A stretch of 64,000 nt of DNA from a delta proteobacterium NaphS2 (lineage in GTDB: Bacteria > Desulfobacterota > DSM-4660 > Desulfatiglandales > Desulfatiglandaceae), in the NCBI GenBank assembly GCA_000179315.1, contig ADZZ01000278.1, forward strand, positions 1 to 64,000, in the 5' to 3' direction. The notes under the pieces are model-generated. The model was not told where the DNA came from. It was given only the letters and a program-made list of their open reading frames with translations, and made no database searches. Position 1 is the first letter of the stretch. Each line of letters starts with the position of its first letter. A program made the translations under genes and the position numbers. Shown here piece after piece: positions 17,505-26,600 of this stretch.

Positions 17505-17523
17505 TGGCCCTTCCTATATTTAC

Positions 17524-17838
17524 TTATTCTAATGAACTATCTTGTTGTTTCATTATCAATGTTAGGCCATCAGAGCTTTTTAGAATGAATTGTTTGCCGG
17601 CTTGATCTTGCCATACTACTTTTTCCCATCCTTCAAGATCTATTCTTCTTGACAACTTTTTCTCAGCGCTCCAGGCTAATTTGTAACCGATATTTTTTAG
17701 CTCTTTTTCTATGCCTGAATCTGTTGGGTAATTAAGATCAATAAATTTTTCTTCAATTCCTTCCGGTTCCCAACTGACACCAAAAATGGGAGTGCTTACG
17801 CCGCGGATTGATCGAAGAACTCTCCTGATGATATTCAT
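17524..17838 (-). CDS. Small uncharacterised cassette protein (104 aa)
   Basis: No family is recognised. The ATG at 17838 follows a strong AGGAGG site. The sequence is soluble with a mixed charge and ends in a beta-rich segment. It is likely co-transcribed with the GIY-YIG gene 19 bp downstream. Confidence 0.6.
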   Translation of the reverse strand: MNIIRRVLRSIRGVSTPIFGVSWEPEGIEEKFIDLNYPTDSGIEKELKNIGYKLAWSAEKKLSRRIDLEGWEKVVWQDQAGKQFILKSSDGLTLIMKQQDSSLE

Positions 17839-17850
17839 GATGCCTCCTGT

Positions 17851-17925
17851 GCATAATACCCAGGTTGAGAGGTGTGAATGAAGCGTAGCGGAATGAACAT
17901 CCTTCTCAAACCTGATGTTCGGTCA
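17851..17925 (-). repeat. attC-like imperfect palindrome
   Basis: CAGGTTGAGAGGTGTG (from 17861) pairs with an imperfect complement ending at 17914, with an unpaired T in one arm, around a loop containing GAATGAAGCG. Minus-strand ends read ACCGAAC and TATTATGC, near but not equal to the attC boxes. It directly precedes the 17524-17838 gene. Confidence 0.5.
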
Positions 17926-18258
17926 TTATTTGATTTGTTCTTCAAGTCTTAGCTTTCTTTCTTCAAGTTCTTTCAATTGCTTTTTCAGTTTGTTGATTTC
18001 ACTTTTGATTTTACGAAGCTCACTTTTATTCTTGTCTTTCAACAATCTGTCTTGGCCAAATTCTTCAGCAATATATTTTTCAAGTTGGCTTCTCAGAATT
18101 CTTAGATATGGGTTTCCCCACATCACGCCCTCTCGGTATTCAAGTTTACCGGCACGTATTCCCTTGATAATGAACGCCCGGTCTATTCCATATTCTTTCT
18201 TCGCTGTTACATCGCTGAGTGTTGCTCCTTTTCTGTTCCATTCACCATATTCTGCCAT
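17926..18258 (-). CDS. HTH plus coiled-coil small protein (110 aa)
   Basis: The first 65 residues look like a helix-turn-helix (VTAKKEYGIDRAFIIKGIRA, then a wing-like YLRILRSQLEKYI). The last 45 residues are a Lys/Glu-rich coiled coil. It resembles small DNA-binding proteins of integron cassettes. The 150-bp gap upstream holds a GACCGAACGGTC palindrome at about 18283-18294 but no further gene. Confidence 0.55.
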   Translation of the reverse strand: MAEYGEWNRKGATLSDVTAKKEYGIDRAFIIKGIRAGKLEYREGVMWGNPYLRILRSQLEKYIAEEFGQDRLLKDKNKSELRKIKSEINKLKKQLKELEERKLRLEEQIK

Positions 18259-18408
18259 TATTCACCTATTATCGTTGTACGTTGACCGAACGGTCACCAT
18301 CACAGATGAGCAGGGAATGATGCCTTTTTAGAAGCATGTTTTAAACCAAAATAGGCATGAGCAACAGCCGCACGACCCTGCGAATTCTTGTGCATCGTGT
18401 GGTAGGTG

Positions 18409-19041
18409 TTATTGTTCCCAGTACCATGTGTTTGTTTCTAATGACATTTCTTTTAAATTTTCAAAAATTTTAATCAAAGCCGGATAAAACAAACTAAAAT
18501 TCATATCTGGCACTTGTTTACCATCAAATGTCGTTTCACTAAAGGTGAGGTTCGATGTTGAAATGTCATGAACCAAATCGCTTCTAATTCTATCATAGGA
18601 TATTGCCGCCATTGTACCCTTGAATAAATTATCATTAAGCCAATTCATCTGTTCTTCTGTGGCCACAGGCGCTAAGCGACAAATAACTTCTTGCTGTGGA
18701 ATTAATTCCTTTCCAAAGCCATCAACTATTAGTTCTATATGATAGATATTTGGTATAAAAAGTTTTTTGTCCTTTAATAGGTTCTTCAATTGCTTTGGGT
18801 GAACAAGCGCAAAGATACTGTTTCCGCTAAATTCAACAAGGATCCTATAATAATTTTTCGCCTTTCTATTTGAATCATGATACTGACGGCTTCCAAGCGC
18901 TTCTATATAACAGCAGCACAACATTAAAGCTTCATCAGTATGATTCCCATTGGCCAGTTCTTTTAGAAAAGCTATTCGTTTTTCTAAATCATCAAAGTAG
19001 GCTTTAATCATAAAAGTCTTGTCTGAATCAATATCATTCAT
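18409..19041 (-). CDS. Uncharacterised cassette protein (210 aa)
   Basis: No family is recognised. I place the start at the ATG at 19041 because the longer GTG reading would overlap the attC-like R' box. The protein is soluble and rich in helices; a segment with LMLCCCYIEALGSRQYH resembles the helical core seen in HEPN-like or MAE_28990-type proteins. It is preceded directly by the attC-like site at 19067-19127. Confidence 0.55.
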   Translation of the reverse strand: MNDIDSDKTFMIKAYFDDLEKRIAFLKELANGNHTDEALMLCCCYIEALGSRQYHDSNRKAKNYYRILVEFSGNSIFALVHPKQLKNLLKDKKLFIPNIYHIELIVDGFGKELIPQQEVICRLAPVATEEQMNWLNDNLFKGTMAAISYDRIRSDLVHDISTSNLTFSETTFDGKQVPDMNFSLFYPALIKIFENLKEMSLETNTWYWEQ

Positions 19042-19066
19042 ATCATTCCCCAATTTAAATGGCGGC

Positions 19067-19127
19067 ACCTAACGGCGCTAATTAGCTGCGCGGCTTTTTG
19101 CGTCGGCTGAATTAGCCTTGATCGCGC
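19067..19127 (-). repeat. attC-like site with consensus R' box
   Basis: On the minus strand it ends in GTTAGGT, a perfect GTTRRRY R' box. Arms GCTAATTCAGC and CAGCTAATTAGC pair with an extra-helical C. The loop CGCAAAAAGCCGCGC is shared with the site at 13.75 kb. It sits between the stop of the secreted-protein gene and the start of the next cassette gene, as expected. Confidence 0.6.
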
Positions 19128-19592
19128 TCATTTATTGTATTTCTTACGCAAAGCAGACTGATCTGCTGATAATTCTTCAGGTGATATACCTTTAAATTTT
19201 TTCAATACATATCGATAAACATCAACAACGGGAATTCTTCGGTTGCTTGCCTGTTCATAGAAACGATCGATTTCCTCCATGACGTCAGAGAATCTGAATC
19301 CCTTAATCATGAGACGTTTCAAAGCAGGGTAGGCAGCCTGCGCATTATCCTTCTCATTTTGTACATTATCCATCTCAGCAATAAGGAGAGCGGCACCGTT
19401 TTCTACCCCAATGAGGTACATAATCCTTGATTGAGGACCCAATTTGATCCAAGACTTCCCGTTCATCATAGAGCTTTCAAAGACATCTGTCGTGAATCTC
19501 GTATCTCCTTCTTGATCCTCAGCGATCAGCGCTACAGGCACCGACAATAAAACAAGTAAAGTTGATACGAGAGCTATTCTTGCTGTGTTCAT
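19128..19592 (-). CDS. Secreted/periplasmic uncharacterised protein (154 aa)
   Basis: The ATG at 19592 follows an AGGAGG site, and the first 24 residues are a Sec-type signal peptide (ARIALVSTLLVLLSVPVALIA). An upstream ATG at 19667 in the same frame would bury the signal, so it is rejected. The mature part is helical with no known motif. It is the first gene of the minus-strand cassette array. Confidence 0.65.
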   Translation of the reverse strand: MNTARIALVSTLLVLLSVPVALIAEDQEGDTRFTTDVFESSMMNGKSWIKLGPQSRIMYLIGVENGAALLIAEMDNVQNEKDNAQAAYPALKRLMIKGFRFSDVMEEIDRFYEQASNRRIPVVDVYRYVLKKFKGISPEELSADQSALRKKYNK

Positions 19593-19812
19593 TTTTGGAT
19601 ATCCTCCTTGTAGCCGAACAAGTGATTGTGTAGAACCACGTACTTTCTCGGATCGAATGATACGCATAATGATTAAAAAGGTATTTGGGCTTCAATCTCT
19701 TTAAAGCCACATCCACCCTTCTATCAAAATATCCTCAATTTTTCGAACTAAAATCAAAGGAAAATTTCAACATTATGAATTCTTAGGAAATTTAAAAAAT
19801 GAGTATAAAAAA

Positions 19813-19840
19813 TTGACATCTGATTTGCCATCAGTATATT
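19813..19840 (+). promoter_or_regulatory. Sigma70-like promoter
   Basis: TTGACA at 19813 and TATATT at 19835 are separated by 16 bp. The spacer contains the inverted pair CTGAT and ATCAG, a possible operator. It faces the ATPase/TOPRIM genes, which begin 340 bp downstream. Confidence 0.5.
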
Positions 19841-20007
19841 TTCATTCTTATGTATATCACAATGATATTGATGAGATATAGAATATGGGGTTTTCATCGT
19901 GCCCCCAATACCGTTAGCCTCTCCAAAGGCAATTTGAATTAGGCCTTAAAGCGGGATAGGGTCGCACAATAAGCTATGGTAAGGTTGCTAAAGGTGAAAA
20001 TATTCGC

Positions 20008-20043
20008 AAACGGGGCATTTTCTGCCCCTAGAGCCGTTTTTTT
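20008..20043 (+). terminator. Terminator-like hairpin with T7 tract
   Basis: GGGGCA (20012) and TGCCCC (20023) pair around a 5-base loop, with a possible outer ACGG/CCGT pairing, followed by seven T. It lies between the promoter at 19.8 kb and the ATPase gene, so it would end a transcript of about 200 nt. Confidence 0.45.
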
Positions 20044-20183
20044 GGACATAAGAATTAGCTTCTAAGACGTTATCGGCATGCCAAGTTGGCTGTTGCTCCT
20101 TTGAATGATAATTCGGGCGGAGATTGATCTTGTTGAGATGTCATGCGGTTTCTGGCAAACTGTCAATTTGAGGAGACGGAATT

Positions 20184-21392
20184 ATGATAGACAAACTGGA
20201 AGTCAGAGGGTTCAAATCGATCGAGAGGATCCAATTTGAACCGGGCCGTGTGAACGTGCTGATTGGTTCAAATGGAAGCGGAAAATCCAATCTGCTAGAG
20301 GCGATTGGTGTCCTGTCGGCTGCTGTTCACGGTCGCGTCGACGATGAGGCTTTGTCGCGGCGCGGGGTCCGTCTTGGAGTGCCGGCCCTTTTCAAATGTT
20401 CATTTCCTGACGTCAAAGGCCCCTTGGATATTCATTTCGGTGCTTGGAGAAAATCCGCGTCTTACGAAGTATCCTTGTTCAATCCAATAAAGGAGCCTTC
20501 TCCGGTCTGGCGCTATCACACTGAAAATTTGCAGCAGGGGGGGCAACGCATTGTGGGCCGCTCCCACCGCAAGAAGGATAAACATAATCCCGAAGCAGGG
20601 TTGGCTGCATTGAAACTGGTTGAAATGACAGACAAGGATGACGCGCTCCATTTGCTTAATGAGTTAAGAGAGTTCGCCATTTTTACCCCGAACACCCCGA
20701 CGTTGCGTGGAAACATCGCCGATGGTCAGCAGCGCCAACCAGTAGGCCTTTCCGGCGGACAACTGGCGAACGCGGTAATGGATATTCACCGGCGGCGCAT
20801 ATTGAAGAAGGGGCAGACTGACGAAGTGGTGACATTTCGAAACAGGGTCCTTCAAGATGCGCTTTATCTCATGGATTGGGCGAAATCGTTTGGCACGGCT
20901 GCCGCGGCCACGATGCCGCTGTCACCGGCTGTGGCTTCATCAGAAAAAGTCATTCGATTCACTGACCGTTTTATGAAATCGGGGCGACAGACACTCTCAG
21001 GATATGAGGCCAGTGAAGGAGCATTGTACGTTCTTTTTCACATGGTCTTGGCGGCGCACCCCAAGAGCCCTCCAGTATGCGCCGTGGACAATGCGGACCA
21101 TGGTTTGAATCCTCGTGTAACCCGCCAGCTTTTCAGCAAAATATGCGACTGGTATCTGGACTCACCCTATTCCCGACAGATTTTCCTGACCACGCATAAT
21201 CCTCTATCCCTGGATGGTTTGCCGCTTCAAAATGACAAAGTCCGGTTATTTACGGTTTCCAGGACAGACAGCGGTCGTACCGTTATCAACCGCATTGAAC
21301 TTTCTGAAAAGCTGAAGAAATTGGCTGAACAGGGTTGGACGCTCTCACGGCTGTGGGTCATGGGGCACCTGGGAGGGGTGGCAAATGTCTGA
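20184..21392 (+). CDS. AAA (RecF/OLD-like) ATPase
   Basis: This 402-residue protein has the ABC/SMC-like head of AAA_21 ATPases: VRGFKSI near residue 8, Walker A GSNGSGKSN near 29, a signature-like LSGGQ near 188 and a D-loop/switch region FLTTHNPL near 335. The Walker B position reads CAVDNADHGLNP, where the usual catalytic Glu is replaced by Asn. A GAGG ribosome site precedes the ATG. The 8-bp overlap with a TOPRIM-like gene makes a two-gene unit of the OLD/PARIS type, which are phage-defence systems. Defence role is inferred. Confidence 0.82.
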   Translation: MIDKLEVRGFKSIERIQFEPGRVNVLIGSNGSGKSNLLEAIGVLSAAVHGRVDDEALSRRGVRLGVPALFKCSFPDVKGPLDIHFGAWRKSASYEVSLFNPIKEPSPVWRYHTENLQQGGQRIVGRSHRKKDKHNPEAGLAALKLVEMTDKDDALHLLNELREFAIFTPNTPTLRGNIADGQQRQPVGLSGGQLANAVMDIHRRRILKKGQTDEVVTFRNRVLQDALYLMDWAKSFGTAAAATMPLSPAVASSEKVIRFTDRFMKSGRQTLSGYEASEGALYVLFHMVLAAHPKSPPVCAVDNADHGLNPRVTRQLFSKICDWYLDSPYSRQIFLTTHNPLSLDGLPLQNDKVRLFTVSRTDSGRTVINRIELSEKLKKLAEQGWTLSRLWVMGHLGGVANV

Positions 21393-22131
21393 TGCATTAA
21401 GAATTGCATTCGTTGTGGAGGGCCCAACGGACTTCGTTATGCTTAAATCGATTATGAAAAACTTTCTGAAAGGCCACGATTTCATATCGCAAGTCCTTCA
21501 GCCAGAGATATCGGAAGCATTCAAGACTGTCCCGGGCACGGATGGGGGATGGTCTGGCGTTCTCAGATGGTGTCTTCAAGCGGCAGATCAGGGCAGGGGG
21601 AAGTTAAGCGACAATCCCCTTTTCGTTTTCCACGATCTATTGAATTTTCATTTGGATGCGGATGTTGCAGGGGTCAATTATGAAGACGGGCACGTCCAGG
21701 ATCCCTTTTCGGAGCCGACCCTTCCGTGCGAGGAGGACTGCCCGCCCGCCTCGGCAACGACAGACCGCTTGAGAACCGTAGCTCTGCGCTGGATGGGCGA
21801 GCAGGCGAAGCCCGCGCAAATGGTTTTTTGCACACCATCCAAGGCCTTGGAAACGTGGCTGTTGGCTGCCTTGTTTCCAGATGACAAAGTCTCAAGAATG
21901 AAGGATTTAGAATGCCGCCAAGATCCCGCGTCCACACTTCAGGGCAAGCCAAAGAAATGTCGGCTTGTGAGAAGCGGTAAGAAAGATCTCGACATGTACG
22001 TACAATTTGCTCCCGAAGTTGCCGCTAACTGGAACAGAGTGACAGCGAAGTGTTCAGAGGCCCGGCGTTTCGAAGATGAGTTTATATGTACACGCACCGA
22101 ACTGCCACAATCGAAGGAAAGCTGTTTCTGA
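21385..22131 (+). CDS. TOPRIM-like (DUF4276/RloB-type) partner protein
   Basis: This 248-residue protein opens with AFVVEGPTDFVML, the Glu-bearing first strand of a TOPRIM fold. HLDAD further on could supply the second acidic site. The rest is not recognised. It overlaps the ATPase gene by 8 bp. In OLD, PARIS and similar pairs an ABC-like ATPase controls a TOPRIM nuclease, so this is probably the effector. The match to a specific DUF is by eye only. Confidence 0.68.
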   Translation: MSDALRIAFVVEGPTDFVMLKSIMKNFLKGHDFISQVLQPEISEAFKTVPGTDGGWSGVLRWCLQAADQGRGKLSDNPLFVFHDLLNFHLDADVAGVNYEDGHVQDPFSEPTLPCEEDCPPASATTDRLRTVALRWMGEQAKPAQMVFCTPSKALETWLLAALFPDDKVSRMKDLECRQDPASTLQGKPKKCRLVRSGKKDLDMYVQFAPEVAANWNRVTAKCSEARRFEDEFICTRTELPQSKESCF

Positions 22132-22179
22132 ACCCCGGGGAGATAAATTCCCGGCCGCGCAATTTGAAGTTTATTCTTT

Positions 22180-22462
22180 AAATCCGCCGCGGAAACGGGG
22201 CATCTGATGCTCTCCGGTCGGCATCTGGAGATTTCAGGGACCGCCGGAACCGATCAGCTGCTGGTGCGGAACAGCAAAATCAAGTCCGCATCCAGGAAGG
22301 GGGGTGGGCATCCCAAATCCCTGCTTCCTGGCGGGACGCGCACCTCCTTGCATGTGTGGACGTGGATCGATTTACAGAGGCGGTCCAAAGCATGCGTGTT
22401 GACGAGAATATACAACCGGAGCAGAGGACGCGGCTGGTGGAACTGGTAAAAGCGGTGCTTTA
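22180..22462 (+). pseudogene. Degraded second copy of the Lhr-like helicase 3' end
   Basis: The segment matches 8431-9033 of the intact helicase gene closely at both ends. It starts at AAATCCGCCGCGG and ends at the stop codon, but lacks about 320 bp in the middle (joining sequence near 8537 to sequence near 8862). Several point differences show it is an older or related copy. It no longer encodes a helicase. It places helicase-tail sequence on both sides of the 9.0-22.2 kb accessory island. Confidence 0.88.
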
Positions 22463-22664
22463 GACTTCAAAATGCATCAACGATTTCTCCGGTTCCGACG
22501 AAGCCGTCTCTCTTGTTCAATGCCGACGTCAGATGGTTCGCTGCTTGGATTTCTACAGCAATGTGGCCATCCGTGAAGAAAAGGAAAAACATTAAAACCG
22601 GTATTGGTTGTTACGAAAACCTCACGTCTTAGTCGACAACCCAATCCTACATGGTATGTATGGT

Positions 22665-23810
22665 ATGCATATTGCTATTTTTATCTATAACATGAGTGGG
22701 TACGGAGCTCCGAGAAGAATGCTGACCCTTATTAACGAGTTTGTGAACAGGGGGCATAGACTCGACCTCGTCTTTGTCAAAAAAGGCGGCCCGTTAGTTG
22801 CGGAACTTTCGGCATCCGTGCGCTGCTTTCCCCTGAAGTCGCGCTGGGCCTCATTATTCCCCCTCAGGGGGCTGCGGAAATTAAAAATATTCTTAAGTCG
22901 CAACGCGCTGGCGAATTACCTGCGCCGGGAAAGACCTGATGTGCTTCTTTCTGCCGCCAGTCATGCCAGCCTGACCGCCTTAGCTGCCCGGCGAAGCTCC
23001 GGCACCGGGACTCCGCTGGTGCTCCGTTTGAGCACGCACCTGACTGCTTCCCATGCGGGAGCAGGGAACGTGTACCTAAAAATGCGTTATCGGAGGGCCT
23101 GTCGACGGTACGCTGAGGCTGACGCGGTGATTGCTGTTTCCCGGGACATTGCGGAGGATATCGCCTCGAATACCGGGCTTGCGCGGGAACGCATAACGAC
23201 CATCTACAACCCGGCCTTCACCGGGGATCTCATCGACAAATTATCCGCGCCGCTGGATCATCCCTGGTTTGAGAAGGGCAGCCCGCCGGTAATTCTCGGG
23301 GTGGGTCGATTGGCGGCGCGCAAGGATTTTTCCACGCTGCTCAAGGCATTTGCCGCGGTTCGCGGTCGGCGCCCCGCGCGGCTGGCAATCCTCGGCGAGG
23401 GTGGCAGGCGCAAAGCGCTCACGGCGCTTGCTCAGTCGCTGAATATTGCCGCAGATGTCGATATGCCGGGCTTTGTCGACAACCCTCTGCCGTGGATGTC
23501 ACGGGCTTCGGTGTTTGTTTTGTCGTCGACAGCCGAAGGTCTGCCTGGTGTTTTGGTTGAGGCTATGGCTGCCGGTTGCCGCATCGTCAGCACGGATTGT
23601 CCCAGCGGGCCAGCCGAGATTCTGGCGAACGGCAAGTACGGCCGGTTGGTGCCGGTCGGCGACTCCGGCGCTCTTGCCCGGGCTATCGAAGCGTCTCTTG
23701 ACGCTCCCCATGACCCGCAAACATTGAGAATGAGAGCTGCCGAATTTTCAGTAGATAAGGCAGTGGATGATTACCTGGCAGTGCTTTCGAGAGCAATAAA
23801 GGAGAGTTGA
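22665..23810 (+). CDS. Glycosyltransferase family 4
   Basis: This 381-residue protein shows the GT-B fold of GT4 retaining enzymes: an N-terminal region with GYGAPRRMLTLINEF, then VILGVGRLAARKDFSTLLKAF, and the C-terminal E-x7-E type motif in STAEGLPGVLVEAMAAG. It would transfer a sugar from a nucleotide sugar in polysaccharide or glycolipid synthesis. The ATG at 22665 is preferred; a TTG at 22608 extends the frame. It has no sugar-pathway neighbours, so it looks like an isolated or transferred gene. The 200 bp before it hold no gene. Confidence 0.85.
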   Translation: MHIAIFIYNMSGYGAPRRMLTLINEFVNRGHRLDLVFVKKGGPLVAELSASVRCFPLKSRWASLFPLRGLRKLKIFLSRNALANYLRRERPDVLLSAASHASLTALAARRSSGTGTPLVLRLSTHLTASHAGAGNVYLKMRYRRACRRYAEADAVIAVSRDIAEDIASNTGLARERITTIYNPAFTGDLIDKLSAPLDHPWFEKGSPPVILGVGRLAARKDFSTLLKAFAAVRGRRPARLAILGEGGRRKALTALAQSLNIAADVDMPGFVDNPLPWMSRASVFVLSSTAEGLPGVLVEAMAAGCRIVSTDCPSGPAEILANGKYGRLVPVGDSGALARAIEASLDAPHDPQTLRMRAAEFSVDKAVDDYLAVLSRAIKES

Positions 23811-24017
23811 ACATGTGTCTCGTGATGATGGTGTCGTTCGTTGTTCAATCCATGATATATTTTTAGCTAACTAAAAGTGATTTTTTCTTTCCCGAGCGTT
23901 GGTTTTGTGGTATTTTTGAGGGGTCCTTGACTATATTTTCCAACAACGCCTTTCACAAAGACTTCGCTTGTGAAGGCGACGCTAAGACTCCGACATTCCA
24001 AAATTATGGAGGCTACC

Positions 24018-25064
24018 ATGCGAACTCTTACCATGATCCTGTTCATCGTGTTGGCCCTAGTGGTGGGCATTTATGTGGGAACCTTTGTAAAGGCCGGCGT
24101 ATCTTGGTCTTCAAACGCCACCATGTTCGTTTTGATCACCTTGGCCGGTGCTTTCGGAGGCCTGCTCTACACTGCCCGCGACAATGGTTTGGAGTTTCCT
24201 CATATCAAACCCGGCAATTCCCACGTCCTCAACCTGGGCTGGGTGGCCGACTGCGCCTACGGGATAGCCGGGGCCTTTGTTGTTTTTCTCGTTTTGCCCA
24301 CCGAACTCAAGACCGGAGCGTCAGATGCCGAATCCCTTCAGATCACAGGTTCACTTCTGGGTTCGATCAAGCTCTTGGCATTGGCACTGGTCGGTGGTTA
24401 CGGAGGACGAAGCCTGGTTGACCGCGCGCTGGCCAATATTGCCAAGGAAGCCGAAGAGGCAAAGAAGAGCGCCGAGGAAGCAAAAGAGAAAGTAAAACAG
24501 ATCCAGGAATTGGATACGAAAGCCCTGGAGTTGGTACACCGGCAGTTGGACAAGGGTGAAGCATTACAGGATATCCAATCGCTCAAGGAGGCCATCGCCG
24601 GAGCATCCAAATCCGCCCGTTTTGAGATCTTCAAAGAGGCGCGTACCGCACGTTCGACCAATTGGAAAGAGAATGTGCCGCTCATGGAGAGAACCATCCC
24701 CATCTTCGAGGCGCTCATCGACAACGAGGCAGGCGAGGAATACCACCGCAACCACGGCCAGCTCGGCTACGCCCTGAAGGACCGGGCCGCGGGAGAAGAA
24801 GCCAAAGAGGACTTGAATCGCGCATATGAGGAATTGAGCAAAGCCATCGAGCTTCGAGACCAAAAGGGCGTACAGGGCTTCCTGATGTACGAATTTAACC
24901 GCGCCCTGTGTGGCATAGCACTCGGGAAAGCGCCCGAGGTCATACAGCGTGATCTACAAGCGGCAGCCGGCGTTCAATCCATATGGGAGAAGTTCGAAGA
25001 GAGCGAAATCATCGCGGCGTGGGCCAAACAGAATCAATACGACCTGGAAGCCCTCAAGAAGTAA
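24018..25064 (+). CDS. Membrane protein with coiled coil and TPR-like helices
   Basis: The ATG at 24018 has a GGAGG site; upstream in-frame ATGs lack one. The 348-residue protein has about four membrane segments in its first 145 residues. A long Glu/Lys/Ala coiled coil follows (about 150-185), then helical repeats that resemble TPRs (LERAYEELSKAIEL-type). No enzyme domain was recognised. The layout suggests a membrane-anchored scaffold. An upstream hairpin (TTCACAAAG...CTTGTGAA at about 23950-23976) may be regulatory. Confidence 0.65.
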   Translation: MRTLTMILFIVLALVVGIYVGTFVKAGVSWSSNATMFVLITLAGAFGGLLYTARDNGLEFPHIKPGNSHVLNLGWVADCAYGIAGAFVVFLVLPTELKTGASDAESLQITGSLLGSIKLLALALVGGYGGRSLVDRALANIAKEAEEAKKSAEEAKEKVKQIQELDTKALELVHRQLDKGEALQDIQSLKEAIAGASKSARFEIFKEARTARSTNWKENVPLMERTIPIFEALIDNEAGEEYHRNHGQLGYALKDRAAGEEAKEDLNRAYEELSKAIELRDQKGVQGFLMYEFNRALCGIALGKAPEVIQRDLQAAAGVQSIWEKFEESEIIAAWAKQNQYDLEALKK

Positions 25065-25143
25065 TGGTAAATATTCGGCCTATTTTTAAAAAACGTCAGA
25101 AAGTACGGGACACAGAGGTATCAAGTATGGTAGAAGCAGAATT

Positions 25144-26600
25144 ATGTCTGCTTCCAATACAAAAGTTCTGCCGTACCATGAACTCGAGGACAAATCGGAT
25201 GTTATCGATTTGCCGTTCCCAAAACCGCGGCAGATCGTCATTTTGGAGAAAGAATATCTTGAGTTGAAATGTGCGGTAGGCTATTGGCAAAAAATGCACA
25301 AAAAAGCCGTGTTGCGTGAGAACGAACTGAAACAGATCATAAAAGAGCAAGATGGTAAAATCCGGGATTTACAGGGCCGACTATTTGGCAAAAAGAGCGA
25401 GACGGGAAGTACGAGTAAGAAAGATGGTCAAGAAGGATCTTCCCCGAGTGAACGTCCTCGCGGTCAGCAGCCGGGGAGTAGAGGACATGGACGTACTGCC
25501 CGTCCTGATCTTCCGGAAAGAGAGGAAAAAGCTAACTTCCCGGAAGGTCCGGTATGTGCGAAATGCGGCCAGGCTTACGTGCTTGATGGAAGCAAGGAAG
25601 CCGAAATTTATGAAGTCGAAGTCCAAGCCTATACGCGTAAGATCATACGCTGCTGCATGAAAAAAGGCTGTTCTTGCAAAGGTGTTCCCGATACCATTAC
25701 CTCCCCGATGCCTCCCACGGTTATCCAGGGAAGCCCATATGGTATTTCAATTTGGGAAGCCGTTCTTTTAAACAAATTCCACTACAGTCAGCCTACCAAC
25801 CGTCTTCTGAATCAGTATTCGGAATTGGCGTTACCCATTTCTCCCGGAAGCATTGCGGGAGGGTTGAAGATCATTAAAGGGATTTTTGAGCCGGTCTATG
25901 ATGCATTTTATGCTCGTCAAATGACGGAAGACCGGTTCCACAATGATGAAAGCGGCTGGAAGGTTTTTGAAAGCGTCAAAGGGAAGCTCAACAACCGCTG
26001 GTGGCTGTGGATGAGTCGATCTGAATCGGTGGTTTATTTCCAGATTGCACCGGGACGTGGTACTGAAGTGCCATTGGAGCATTTCAAAAACATAAAGTGC
26101 CAAAAGATTATTGTGGTTTGCGACCGATACAGCGCCTATAAGTCATTATTGAAGAAATGGATGCCATGGCTGCCCAACGGGATGAGTTTCTGAAAGCACA
26201 TGCTCCTGATGCTTCTGGTACAACCGTACCGACCAAAGCTAAATTTAAGATTTTGACGAGTTTGCAAACCCACTGGGAAGGGCTGAGCGTCTTTTTGGAA
26301 CATCCTGAAGTGCCCATGGACAACAACAATGGAGAACGACCCATTCGCAATCCCGTGACAGGTAAAAAAAACTTCTATGGGTCAGGAAGCCTGTGGAGTT
26401 CCCAGTTGGCGGCGATCATGTTTTCAATCTTTCAAACCATTGCTTTAAACGGTCTCAACTGCAATCACTGGTTGAGATCCTATCTGACGGTTTGCGCGGA
26501 AAACCACGGTAAGGCGCCCGATGACTTGTCCATCTTTCTTCCCTGGGAAATGACTGAAGAGCGACGCGCAAAGCTGTCCAAACCTCCGGATACATCATGA
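25144..26600 (+). pseudogene. IS66-family transposase (TnpC), internal deletion and frameshift
   Basis: The first part (to about 26160) has the leucine-zipper N-terminus, the zinc-finger linker (CAKCGQAY), an HYSQPTNRLLNQ region and the first catalytic Asp (FHNDESGWKV, then VVCDRYSAYK). It then shifts frame. The second part (26157-26600) holds the last catalytic block, EHPEVPMDNNNGERPIRN, and the SSQLAAIMFSIFQT tail. Roughly 100 residues normally found between SAYK and this block are missing, so it is an inactive remnant. Confidence 0.88.

Larger units (their letters stand above)
19668..20183. other. Non-coding interval, AT-rich, with a promoter and a terminator-like hairpin
   Basis: No convincing gene was found in this 516-bp gap between divergent units. 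It contains a sigma70-like promoter on the plus strand (19813-19840) and a terminator-like hairpin (20008-20043), described separately, so a short transcript is possible. The rest is AT-rich without repeats that I can support. Confidence 0.5.

Noticed and set aside
11650-19130. tRNA genes or attI/intI within the cassette region
   Set aside because: No tRNA cloverleaf with the conserved loop bases and no integron integrase was seen; the only tyrosine recombinase belongs to the IS91-type element.
22463-22664. A short gene after the helicase copy (frame reading NDFSGSDEAVSLVQ to a stop near 22594)
   Set aside because: Fewer than 45 codons, no start with a ribosome site and no recognised family; it looks like a remnant tail.
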